Source: an uncultured Eubacteriales bacterium (GTDB lineage: Bacteria > Bacillota > Clostridia > Monoglobales > Monoglobaceae). Taken from it: a stretch of 6,375 nt of DNA. The position numbers and the translations under genes were made by a program. The DNA lies in the NCBI GenBank assembly GCA_900552305.1, contig URZD01000129.1:1-6375 (forward strand), written 5' to 3'. The notes under the pieces are model-generated. The model ran no database searches. It had not been told where the DNA came from and saw only the letters and a list, made by a program, of their open reading frames with translations. This document shows, in pieces, positions 1-5,370 of this stretch (the first letter of the stretch is position 1; the number at the start of each line of letters is the position of its first letter).

Positions 1-1311
1 AGCAACGTGCCGCTGATAGAGTTTCTGCTGTCGGGCGGCGCAAGAGTTACGGCTCATGACAAAAAGAATGCGAGCGAGCTTGGGGACATATACAAAAGGC
101 TGTCCGATATGGGTATATCGTTTGTTTTGGGCGAGAAATATCTGGAGGAAATCCCGGACGGCTGTGAAATAATATTCAAAACCCCGGGACTGCGGGCGGA
201 CGTACCGGAGCTTGTTGCGGCAAAGGAAAAAGGGATAAAGATTACATCCGAAATGGAGCTGTTTTTTGAGCTTTGCCCGTGCGAGATTATAGCGGTAACG
301 GGAAGCGACGGAAAAACAACCACAACAACGCTGATTGGCGAAATGCTGCGCCATGAGGGCTATCGGTGCTTTGTGGGCGGCAACATAGGCAGACCGCTGC
401 TCGGTGATACGGCGGGGATGAAGTCGGATGATAAGGCAATTTTGGAGCTGTCGAGCTTTCAGCTGCATACAATGAATTGCAGTCCTCACATTGCGGTAAT
501 AACGAATATTACTCCGAATCATCTCGACTGGCACACAGATTATAACGAGTATATAGAGTCAAAAAAGAATATATTCAGGCACCAAAAAGACGGTGACAGA
601 GTTGTACTGAATTTTGACAACGATATTACGCGTTCGTTTGCGGGCGAGGCAAAAAATTCAATGTATTTCAGCAGAAAATCGGATTTGGAGCGCGGAGTTT
701 GCCTGGAGGACGGCTTTATCGTGCTTAAAGACGGTGGAAACACAAAAAAAATTCTGTCGGTCGGGGATATAAAAATTCCCGGTATGCACAACGTGGAAAA
801 CTACATGGCGGCAATAGCGGCGGTTTTTGAGTATGTATCGACAGATACCATAAACCATGTTGCGAAAAACTTCGGCGGTGTTCCGCACAGAATCGAGCTT
901 GTTAGGGAACTGGACGGAGTAAAATATTACAACGATTCCATAGCAAGCAGTCCGGCAAGAACTACGGCGGGACTTAAATCGTTCAATCAAAAGGTGATTC
1001 TGATTGCGGGCGGCTATGACAAAAAAATTCCGTTTGACGATTTCGGAGCTGTGGTAAACGAACACGTCAAGGAGCTTGTTTTGGTGGGCGTTACTTCCGA
1101 GAAGATAGAAAATGCGGTGAAGAATGCGCCCAATTACAACGGACTTAAAATTCACCGTAAAACAGATTTTAAAGATGCGGTTGTTACCGCACGCAGCCGC
1201 GCAAAAGACGGCGATGTGGTAATACTTTCGCCCGCGTGCGCGAGCTTTGATTTGTTCAAAAACTTTGAGCAGCGCGGAAATTGCTTTAAGGAGATCGTGA
1301 TGTCGTTCTGA
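1..1311 (+). CDS. murD: UDP-N-acetylmuramoylalanine--D-glutamate ligase MurD (5' partial)
   Basis: Cytoplasmic ATP-dependent ligase that adds D-glutamate to UDP-MurNAc-L-Ala in peptidoglycan precursor synthesis. The reading frame is open from base 1. The GTG at 7 is an internal Val codon, because the first residues (SNVPLIEFLLSGGARVTAHD) match the usual MurD N-terminal Rossmann segment, which normally follows a GxGxS loop; roughly 15-20 residues are missing upstream. Seen in order: N-terminal UDP-binding domain; Mur-ligase P-loop GSDGKTTTTT at 301-330; GGNIG; ELSSFQLH; NITPNHLDWH; the SKKNIF segment, which should hold the carbamylated lysine; PHRIELV and NDSIASSP at 931-954, opening the C-terminal domain; SPACASFDLFKNFEQRG near the end. 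NDSIASS replaces the E. coli NDSKATN form, which I recall as common in clostridia. A repair gene follows 74 bases after the stop with no terminator between, so cotranscription is possible. Only the missing start is uncertain. Confidence 0.97.
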   Translation, partial: SNVPLIEFLLSGGARVTAHDKKNASELGDIYKRLSDMGISFVLGEKYLEEIPDGCEIIFKTPGLRADVPELVAAKEKGIKITSEMELFFELCPCEIIAVTGSDGKTTTTTLIGEMLRHEGYRCFVGGNIGRPLLGDTAGMKSDDKAILELSSFQLHTMNCSPHIAVITNITPNHLDWHTDYNEYIESKKNIFRHQKDGDRVVLNFDNDITRSFAGEAKNSMYFSRKSDLERGVCLEDGFIVLKDGGNTKKILSVGDIKIPGMHNVENYMAAIAAVFEYVSTDTINHVAKNFGGVPHRIELVRELDGVKYYNDSIASSPARTTAGLKSFNQKVILIAGGYDKKIPFDDFGAVVNEHVKELVLVGVTSEKIENAVKNAPNYNGLKIHRKTDFKDAVVTARSRAKDGDVVILSPACASFDLFKNFEQRGNCFKEIVMSF

Positions 1312-1372
1312 TTACGGCGGTTTAATTGAAGTTGTTAAGGCTTGCATTAGGGGCGTATTGCGGTAAATGTAC

Positions 1373-1377
1373 GGAGG
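1373..1377 (+). promoter_or_regulatory. Ribosome binding site of the AlkD-like gene
   Basis: GGAGG lies 8 bases before the GTG at 1386. It decides that start over the in-frame TTG at 1326, which has no comparable site and would add 20 residues that do not resemble the family. Confidence 0.75.
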
Positions 1378-1385
1378 TACGGACA

Positions 1386-2075
1386 GTGAGTATTCAAAGT
1401 GATTTATTTGATATGCGTGACGAGGGATATAAGGCGTTTCATGCAAAATTAGTGCCGACGCTTGACCCGGAGCGGATAATCGGAGTGCGTACTCCGAAAT
1501 TGAGAAGGTACGCGGCGCAAATATCCAAAACGCCGCAGGCGGCGCAGTTTATGAACGAGCTTCCGCACATATACTATGAGGAAAACAATATTCATGCGTT
1601 TCTTGCCGAGCGGATACGCGATTTTGACGCGGCAATTTTCGAGCTTGAACGGTTTTTGCCCTGCATAGACAACTGGGCGACTTGTGACGCTTTTGTGCCT
1701 AAAGCGTTTACCAAGAATACGGACAGGCCGCTGCCGTTTATAGAGAAGTGGCTGAAAAGCGATAATCCATATGCGGTTAGATATGCGATAGGACTTCTGA
1801 TGAAATTGTATCTGAAGGAAAATTTTTCTGAGGAGTACCCGCGGACGGTCGCGGCAGTAAAATCCGACGAGTATTATATAAATATGATGATTGCATGGTA
1901 TTTTGCCACGGCGCTCGCTTTCAGGTATGACGAGGTATTTCCGTATATAAGGGATGGAAGGCTCGGAAAATGGGTGAATAATAAGACTATCCAAAAGGCT
2001 GTCGAGAGCAGAAGAATTTCAGAGGAGCAAAAGGCGGAGCTTAAAAGGTATAAAAGGACAGGAAAACTTGATTAG
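1386..2075 (+). CDS. AlkD-like DNA alkylation repair protein (HEAT-repeat glycosylase family)
   Basis: A 229-residue protein of the DNA alkylation repair family (Pfam PF08713 type), HEAT-like all-helical proteins. AlkD members remove N3- and N7-alkylated purines without flipping the base. Family features seen: an N-terminal segment with KLVPTLDPERIIGVRTPKLR (typical 'GVR.P.LR'), a DNWATCD motif with Trp97 and Asp101, and VRYAIGLLMKLYL. WxxxD with this spacing matches the Trp/catalytic Asp pair of Bacillus cereus AlkD (W109/D113 as I recall), so activity is plausible. A second Trp in MIAWYFATAL could be another DNA-contacting aromatic residue; that assignment is inference. Length is normal for the family. 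The GTG start is chosen for its GGAGG site; the in-frame ATG at 1413 would cut into the first helix. It sits between murD and a strong terminator and has no evident promoter, so it may be read through from murD. The exact lesion range cannot be told from sequence. Confidence 0.9.
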   Translation: MSIQSDLFDMRDEGYKAFHAKLVPTLDPERIIGVRTPKLRRYAAQISKTPQAAQFMNELPHIYYEENNIHAFLAERIRDFDAAIFELERFLPCIDNWATCDAFVPKAFTKNTDRPLPFIEKWLKSDNPYAVRYAIGLLMKLYLKENFSEEYPRTVAAVKSDEYYINMMIAWYFATALAFRYDEVFPYIRDGRLGKWVNNKTIQKAVESRRISEEQKAELKRYKRTGKLD

Positions 2076-2137
2076 TTAAAATATACCGGAGGGACGAGCC
2101 GTAACAGTTCGTTTCCGTCCGGCGGCATACAAAAAGC

Positions 2138-2177
2138 AACAGAGGTCATGCGCGATACGCGCATGACCTCTGTTTTT
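2138..2177. terminator. Strong, probably bidirectional intrinsic terminator
   Basis: A perfect inverted repeat has a 17-bp stem (2138-2154 with 2158-2174) and a 3-base ATA loop. T2173-T2177 gives the U-tract for plus-strand transcripts from murD and the AlkD-like gene. On the other strand the A-run at 2131-2135 becomes a T-run a few bases after the stem, so minus-strand transcripts of the cysteine-rich pair, whose last stop is at 2186, could end here too. It sits exactly between convergent units. Confidence 0.92.
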
Positions 2178-2185
2178 CAGCCCGT

Positions 2186-2296
2186 TTAGCAACCGCAGCT
2201 GCAGCCGTTCTGGTTGTTACCACAGCAGCAGCAAAGGATAATAATCAGAACGATTATCCAAAGGCAGCTGTCATTACCGTTACCTCCGAAACACAT
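2186..2296 (-). CDS. Cysteine-rich mini-protein, 36 aa (downstream copy)
   Basis: Read on the minus strand from ATG at 2296 to TAA at 2186, giving 36 residues. It starts MCFGGNGNDSCLW, continues with a hydrophobic stretch IIVLIIIL, then four consecutive Cys, GNNQNG and a CSCGC tail: 9 Cys in 36 residues. AAAGGGGG at 2312-2305 lies 8 bases before the ATG, a near-consensus ribosome binding site. A stop codon two codons upstream fixes the start. The upstream gene encodes a clear paralog with the same (N)xSCLWII...CCCC core, which argues strongly against chance. The short hydrophobic segment suggests membrane insertion or association with a Cys-rich exposed tail. From memory, such proteins occur in clostridia, sometimes under the uninformative label 'chorion class high-cysteine'. 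Function is unknown; metal binding, disulfide cross-linking or a spore or surface role are all only possibilities. Confidence 0.82.
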   Translation of the reverse strand: MCFGGNGNDSCLWIIVLIIILCCCCGNNQNGCSCGC

Positions 2297-2442
2297 ACAT
2301 TACACCCCCTTTCAGACTTACTTAAGTATTATCAGTCGCAGCAGCAGTCATTGTTTGAAAGTCCGCAGCCGCAGCCCGACCTGCCTGAGCCGTTGTTGCA
2401 ACAGCAGCAGACAATAATCAAAAGAAGAATTATCCAAAGGCA
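2253..2442 (-). repeat. Tandem gene duplication with 14-base identical core
   Basis: The same 14 bases (plus strand ATTATCCAAAGGCA) occur at 2253-2266 and 2429-2442, at the matching place in the two cysteine-rich genes, coding for the CLWII region. Together with the shared protein plan this marks the pair as a duplication, not a non-coding repeat. Confidence 0.75.
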
Positions 2443-2469
2443 TGAGTTATTACCGCATCCGAATCCCAT
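2332..2469 (-). CDS. Cysteine-rich mini-protein, 45 aa (upstream copy)
   Basis: Read on the minus strand from ATG at 2469 to TGA at 2332, giving 45 residues. It begins MGFGCGNNSCLWIILLLIIV, then four consecutive Cys, a Gly/Asn/Ser-rich linker, CGCG, and a CCCD end: 11 Cys in all. A strong site, GGGAGGTG at 2483-2476, sits 8 bases before the ATG. It is a paralog of the 36-residue protein 35 bases downstream: the same Gly/Asn-rich head, SCLWII hydrophobic core and CCCC block, with a longer tail. A 14-base stretch coding for the core is identical in both genes, which fits tandem duplication followed by divergence of the tails. It is the first gene after the minus-strand promoter and probably cotranscribed with its neighbour. 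No enzymatic motif is visible and I do not know its function. Confidence 0.85.
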   Translation of the reverse strand: MGFGCGNNSCLWIILLLIIVCCCCNNGSGRSGCGCGLSNNDCCCD

Positions 2470-2585
2470 AGCTTACACCTCCCGATTGAAAATTTTTAAT
2501 CCTTTTGATTTCATAATATGAAATTTATTCTGAAAGTGTTACACCACATCTCGTTTGTGCCTTGATGTCTTTGTCTTTATAGTTT

Positions 2586-2614
2586 ATTATACGGAGAAAG
2601 CGGCAGACTGTGAT
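2586..2614 (-). promoter_or_regulatory. Sigma-A-like promoter of the cysteine-rich pair
   Basis: On the minus strand, a perfect TATAAT -10 box (2591-2586) is preceded, after 17 bases, by ATCACA (2614-2609), a 4/6 match to TTGACA. Transcription would start near 2579, leaving a leader of about 110 bases before the ATG at 2469. A 7-bp inverted repeat at 2508-2524 lies in that leader. The weak -35 box suggests help from an activator or low activity; this is inference. Confidence 0.55.
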
Positions 2615-2679
2615 TTGTCCTCAAAAAAATTTTAAGACAGCGAAAACGGCGCACGGCGGATATGGAAAAAAAGCTGTCC

Positions 2680-2708
2680 TTGACTTTTGTCGAATATTCA
2701 AGTATACT
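2680..2708 (+). promoter_or_regulatory. Sigma-A promoter of tmk
   Basis: TTGACT at 2680-2685 and TATACT at 2703-2708 are separated by 17 bases, each a 5/6 match to consensus. The start of transcription would fall near 2715, about 25 bases before the tmk ATG. The -10 box lies within an inverted repeat that could be an operator. Confidence 0.85.
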
Positions 2709-2714
2709 GAATAT
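2694..2714. promoter_or_regulatory. Operator-like inverted repeat over the tmk -10 box
   Basis: ATATTCA (2694-2700) and TGAATAT (2708-2714) are perfect inverted 7-base arms around a 7-base centre, AGTATAC, which covers most of the -10 box. A dimeric repressor bound here would block the promoter. AT-rich promoter DNA gives palindromes fairly often, so this is suggestive only. Confidence 0.4.
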
Positions 2715-2740
2715 AGCGTTTTTTGTCGGAGGAATTTGTT

Positions 2741-3373
2741 ATGGATAAAAAAGGAAGGTTTATTGTGTTTGAAGGAATAGACGGCAGCGGAAAAAGCACA
2801 CAGATAAAGCTGCTTTCAAAGGCTCTTTCTGAGTGCGGAATGCCCTGCATTGCGACGCTGGAGCCTACATTCGGCGTTGCGGGTGAGGTGCTTCACAAAA
2901 TCCTTTCGGGCGAGCTTGCAGCGGACCCAAGAGTTATTGCATCGCTGTTTGTGTCGGACAGACTTGACCACCTTCTGAATGAGGAAAACGGAATATGCAG
3001 AACGATAAATGAAGGAACAACGGTGCTGTGCGATAGGTATTGTTTCTCCTCTTATGCGTATCAGAGCGTGGATGTGCCGACCGAATGGGTGATTGACTGT
3101 AACCGCCTTTGCACGGAGATACTTCGCGCGGACTGCACGATTTTTATAGACGTTTCGCCGGAAACGGCGATGCAGCGTATAAGCAGCAACCGTGAGCATA
3201 CAGAAATTTATGAAAATACCGAGCGCCTGACAAGGGTGCGGGACGCGTATTTCAAAATGTTTGAAAGATTCGGCGGCGAGGAAAAAATTTTTATTGTTGA
3301 CGGAAATGCGGCGGCGTCCGAAATAGCCGCTAAAATAGCGGTTTATGTAAAGAAAAATATTTTTAATATGTAA
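2741..3373 (+). CDS. tmk: Thymidylate kinase (dTMP kinase)
   Basis: Cytoplasmic P-loop kinase that phosphorylates dTMP to dTDP with ATP, on the only route to dTTP. The 210-residue length is typical. Seen: Walker A FEGIDGSGKST at residues 10-20; EPTF at 41-44 in place of the common REPGGT; SDRLDHL at 72-78; the signature DRYCFSSYAYQS at 98-109, with the DR(Y/H) and nucleotide-binding residues; and a LID-like segment with Arg around 146-157 (QRISSNREHTEI). The ATG at 2741 is chosen because GGAGG (2728-2732) lies 8 bases upstream; an in-frame TTG at 2723 lies before that site and is rejected. The gene has its own promoter and is transcribed away from the cysteine-rich pair. It is not beside holB, its frequent partner in Firmicutes. 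I see no clear terminator in the 47 bases between its stop and the next promoter, so some read-through into the NlpC/P60 gene is possible. Confidence 0.95.
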   Translation: MDKKGRFIVFEGIDGSGKSTQIKLLSKALSECGMPCIATLEPTFGVAGEVLHKILSGELAADPRVIASLFVSDRLDHLLNEENGICRTINEGTTVLCDRYCFSSYAYQSVDVPTEWVIDCNRLCTEILRADCTIFIDVSPETAMQRISSNREHTEIYENTERLTRVRDAYFKMFERFGGEEKIFIVDGNAAASEIAAKIAVYVKKNIFNM

Positions 3374-3386
3374 AATTATGCCTTTT

Positions 3387-3403
3387 TGTTACGGAATTGT
3401 TAC
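3387..3403 (+). promoter_or_regulatory. Candidate WalR (YycF) box
   Basis: TGTTAC-GGAAT-TGTTAC is an exact direct repeat with an 11-base period, fitting the published WalR consensus TGT(A/T)A(A/T/C)-N5-TGT(A/T)A(A/T/C). It ends 17 bases before a perfect -35 box and its centre is about 60 bases before the expected transcription start, a position compatible with activation. The gene behind it is a peptidoglycan endopeptidase, the usual kind of WalR target. The match is seen; the regulator is inferred. Confidence 0.6.
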
Positions 3404-3420
3404 AAAATTATAAAAATATG

Positions 3421-3449
3421 TTGACAAAGCAAGAAAAAAAGTGTATAAT
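3421..3449 (+). promoter_or_regulatory. Perfect sigma-A promoter of the NlpC/P60 gene
   Basis: TTGACA (3421-3426), a 17-base spacer and TATAAT (3444-3449) match the consensus at all 12 positions. Transcription should begin near 3456. Any coding start before that, such as the in-frame GTG at 3441, is therefore outside this transcript. Confidence 0.93.
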
Positions 3450-3495
3450 AAATTTGTATTATTTTTTAAAGGAGGAAAGAAAGGAAAAAAGTATT

Positions 3496-3500
3496 GGAGG
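3496..3500 (+). promoter_or_regulatory. Ribosome binding site of the NlpC/P60 gene
   Basis: GGAGG lies 9 bases before the TTG at 3510 and decides that start. A second, better site (AAAGGAGG, 3468-3475) is further upstream in the purine-rich leader but has no in-frame start at a suitable distance. Confidence 0.75.
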
Positions 3501-3509
3501 TATTTTAAA

Positions 3510-4190
3510 TTGTTTATTTTAAAAAAGGTTCTGGCGCCGGTTACGGTGGTATTCATATTGCTTGCGGCGATGTGCGTTGCAAACGCGGAGGATTTCGGGT
3601 CATACGGTATTGTTAATGCTTCACTGCTTAACATCAGACAGGCGGCGACGACAGGGTCTGCCATTATGGGGCAGATACCAAACGGTCAGTACGTTGGCGT
3701 CAGGTGGCTTGAAGGAAACTGGGCAAGAATATCGTATAACGGTACGGAAGGATATGTTTCTTTGGATTATCTTCATGTGGTAAACGGACAGATGCCGTCA
3801 AGAGGCTCTGCAGTTTCTTCAAAGGGACAAGCTGTTGTGGAGTTGGCAAAGCAGTATCTCGGAACACCATACAAGTACGGCGGCTCCGCACCGGGCGGTT
3901 TTGACTGCAGCGGATTTGTATATTACATATACAGCCAGATGGGCGTAAAGCTCAACCGTGTGGCAAGCGATCAGATGAGAAACGGCTCTTGGGTAGATAA
4001 GGGTATGCTTCAGCCGGGTGATATTGTCGGCTTTGCAAATTCAAGCGGTTATATTACTCATGTCGGTATATATGCCGGTAACGGAATGATGATTCACTCA
4101 CCGCAGACGGGTGACGTTGTTAAGTACGAAAGCATTGTAAATGGAAACTACTCAATGCGTCTTACCTGCGGAAGAAGAATTTTCGACTGA
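3510..4190 (+). CDS. Secreted SH3b-NlpC/P60 peptidoglycan endopeptidase
   Basis: A 226-residue wall hydrolase. Residues 1-26 form a signal peptide (LKK, hydrophobic VLAPVTVVFILLAAMCV, likely cleavage after ANA). Residues about 31-91 are a bacterial SH3 domain (SLLNIRQAATTGSAIMG ... GWLEGNWARI-type pattern ... GYVSLDYL), expected to bind the wall. Residues about 107-222 are an NlpC/P60 domain with the Cys-His-His triad: Cys133 in FDCSGF, His194 in THVGIYAG, His206 in MIHSPQTG. The family cuts stem peptides, usually between D-Glu and the diamino acid. There is no lipobox, so release into the wall or medium is expected. The TTG start is chosen from the GGAGG site and the signal peptide; the longer frame from GTG 3441 begins inside the promoter. 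It has its own strong promoter, a WalR-like box upstream and a terminator downstream, so is probably monocistronic. The cleavage bond and role (growth, separation or sporulation) cannot be told from sequence. Confidence 0.93.
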   Translation: MFILKKVLAPVTVVFILLAAMCVANAEDFGSYGIVNASLLNIRQAATTGSAIMGQIPNGQYVGVRWLEGNWARISYNGTEGYVSLDYLHVVNGQMPSRGSAVSSKGQAVVELAKQYLGTPYKYGGSAPGGFDCSGFVYYIYSQMGVKLNRVASDQMRNGSWVDKGMLQPGDIVGFANSSGYITHVGIYAGNGMMIHSPQTGDVVKYESIVNGNYSMRLTCGRRIFD

Positions 4191-4242
4191 TTTATCTGAA
4201 TTTGCGGCGATACAAATTTAAGTTTTGACTGTTAAAGAATAA

Positions 4243-4290
4243 AAAGCGGTTGCGCTGTCCGCGGTTATTGCAGATGGCGACCGCTTTCTT
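4243..4290 (+). terminator. Probable intrinsic terminator after the NlpC/P60 gene
   Basis: AAAGCGGTTGC (4243-4253) pairs with GCGACCGCTTT (4277-4287): 11 bp with one G-T pair, closing a 23-base loop that can fold further. It is followed by a T-rich but broken tract (CTTATCTTTT). It lies 53 bases after the stop. The large loop and interrupted T-run make it weaker than the terminator near 2150. Confidence 0.6.
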
Positions 4291-4306
4291 ATCTTTTATA
4301 CAGAAA

Positions 4307-4349
4307 TTGGGCAATCGGTTTTTGAAAATATAAAATATCGGCTCATAAA
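4307..4349 (+). promoter_or_regulatory. Weak candidate promoter for the MBL-holA pair
   Basis: The 235-base gap between the NlpC/P60 stop and the next gene holds the terminator and then this AT-rich stretch. Two overlapping pairs are possible: TTGGGC (4307-4312)-16-TATAAA (4329-4334), and TTGAAA (4322-4327)-16-CATAAA (4344-4349). Neither is a strong match. Since the gap follows a terminator a promoter is expected here, but the exact one is not settled. I see nothing else in the gap. Confidence 0.35.
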
Positions 4350-4425
4350 GGGGCAAACCGAATACTTAAACTGTTAAGGCAGAATTTTGGGGATATTAAC
4401 TGATTGCTTTGGGAAGTGCGGTTAA

Positions 4426-5370
4426 TTGAATAAGGGGTTTAATAATAAAAAGGATAATGCGGCAAAACTGCGTTTTTGGGGACTTATGGCTGTGGCGGCG
4501 GTATTGCTGTGCGTCACCGTATTCATGGTCAAGGGGCGTTCAAGCGACTTGTTTGAGGTCAGCTTTCTTGATGTCGGTAACGGAGATTCGGCTATGCTAA
4601 AGACGCCGAAGGGCGATTTGATTCTGATTGACGGCGGAGAGGCTCCGAATTACAAGAATGCGGTAGTTCCGGCAATGGCGGAGCATTGGCGTTTTAAGGC
4701 GGATAAGGCTATAGTAACGCATTTCCACAGCGATCATGCGGGCGGAATACAGGAGCTTGTACGCGCGGGACTTTCACGAGAGCTTTATATGCCGGATGTT
4801 GAGGAGAACGAGGATGAGGACGCGATAAAGGATGACCTTGTCAGCAACGCGGTTAAAAACAACATTCACTACGAATATCTGTCGCGAAACGATAAGATTG
4901 AGCCTAAGGACAAAAATCTTAAAATTGACGTTCTGTTCCCTGACAGCGAAGCTTTTTCGAATGAGGAAAAGAACGTAAATAACGATTCGCTTGTCCTCAG
5001 AGTGCAGTATTTTGATACGGTGTTCATGTTTACGGGCGATTTGGAGTCGGATGCCGAGCAGGTGCTTGTCAATTCAGGGAATCTTGACAGCGATGTGCTG
5101 AAGGTAGGTCATCACGGCTCAGACACGTCAACCTCGGAGCAGTTTTTGAATGCGGTAAGTCCGAAAATTGCGGTAATAAGCGTCGGAGCCAAAAATAAAT
5201 ACGGTCATCCGCGCCCGGAGGTAATAAAAAGACTGAAAAATGCGGGTGTGAAAATTCTCCGTACCGACCGAAACGGCAAAATTGTGATTTATACGGCGGA
5301 GGGCGGAATACAGAAAATTAGTATGGACAGAATGGCAGCGAAACAGGAGTTGACAGATGGAAATACATGA
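4426..5370 (+). CDS. Membrane-anchored ComEC-type metallo-beta-lactamase-fold hydrolase
   Basis: A 314-residue protein with a Lys/Arg-rich N-terminus, one hydrophobic segment at about 17-36 (FWGLMAVAAVLLCVTVFMV), then a single metallo-beta-lactamase domain of the ComEC/Rec2 C-terminal type. Motifs: FLDVGNGDS at 47-55 (usually DVGQGDS), LIDGG, metal-binding THFHSDH at 98-104, NNDSLVL, FTGDLE with Asp205, LKVGHHGS with His229-His230, and YGHP with His251. All expected metal ligands appear intact. The charge pattern predicts cytoplasmic N-terminus and external domain. ComEC's own domain is thought to degrade DNA during uptake; a nuclease or phosphodiesterase role here is inference. The ComEC channel and OB domain are absent. 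The TTG start directly follows a stop codon (TAA 4423-4425) and has only a poor purine stretch (GGGAAG) upstream; ATG 4486 would remove the charged head. It overlaps holA by 14 bases, so they are probably cotranscribed and coupled. Confidence 0.9.
   Translation: MNKGFNNKKDNAAKLRFWGLMAVAAVLLCVTVFMVKGRSSDLFEVSFLDVGNGDSAMLKTPKGDLILIDGGEAPNYKNAVVPAMAEHWRFKADKAIVTHFHSDHAGGIQELVRAGLSRELYMPDVEENEDEDAIKDDLVSNAVKNNIHYEYLSRNDKIEPKDKNLKIDVLFPDSEAFSNEEKNVNNDSLVLRVQYFDTVFMFTGDLESDAEQVLVNSGNLDSDVLKVGHHGSDTSTSEQFLNAVSPKIAVISVGAKNKYGHPRPEVIKRLKNAGVKILRTDRNGKIVIYTAEGGIQKISMDRMAAKQELTDGNT

Noticed and set aside
658..1155. 165-residue minus-strand frame opposite murD, and similar long antisense frames opposite the AlkD-like gene, tmk and holA
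   Set aside because: All lie wholly within well-recognised plus-strand genes, and none shows a recognisable domain.
7..1311. GTG at 7 as the true start of murD
   Set aside because: The frame is open to base 1 and the two preceding codons (Ser-Asn) continue the MurD N-terminal motif, so the gene is cut by the window edge.
1326..1385. TTG 1326 start for the AlkD-like gene
   Set aside because: No ribosome binding site and the extra 20 residues do not look like the family; GTG 1386 has GGAGG at 8 bases.
2092..2120. GGACG/CGTCC inverted repeat just after the AlkD-like gene
   Set aside because: Only 5 bp with a long loop and no T-run; the strong terminator lies just downstream. No known riboswitch or RNA motif was recognised.
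2272..2285. GGAGG followed by ATG inside the 36-codon cysteine-rich gene (minus strand), as a start
   Set aside because: The ATG opens a different frame that stops after six codons; the GGAGG merely encodes part of the Gly-Gly-Asn head.
2214..2417. Plus-strand frame coding for a 67-residue Gln-rich protein
   Set aside because: It is the antisense of the two cysteine-rich genes; the Gln runs come from reversed Cys codons (TGC to GCA read in another frame as CAG). No ribosome binding site, and it spans both genes and the gap between them.
4274..4333. A 19-residue plus-strand ORF in the gap after the NlpC/P60 gene
   Set aside because: No ribosome binding site, begins inside the terminator hairpin, and shows no pattern suggesting a real peptide.
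4315..4361. 7-bp inverted repeat TCGGTTT/AAACCGA with a 33-base loop
   Set aside because: Short arms and a long loop; it happens to enclose the weak promoter candidates but is within what chance gives.
4426..4536. Lipoprotein signal in the MBL protein (VLLC) or in the NlpC/P60 protein (AAMC)
   Set aside because: The residue before Cys is Leu or Met, while a lipobox needs Gly, Ala or Ser there.
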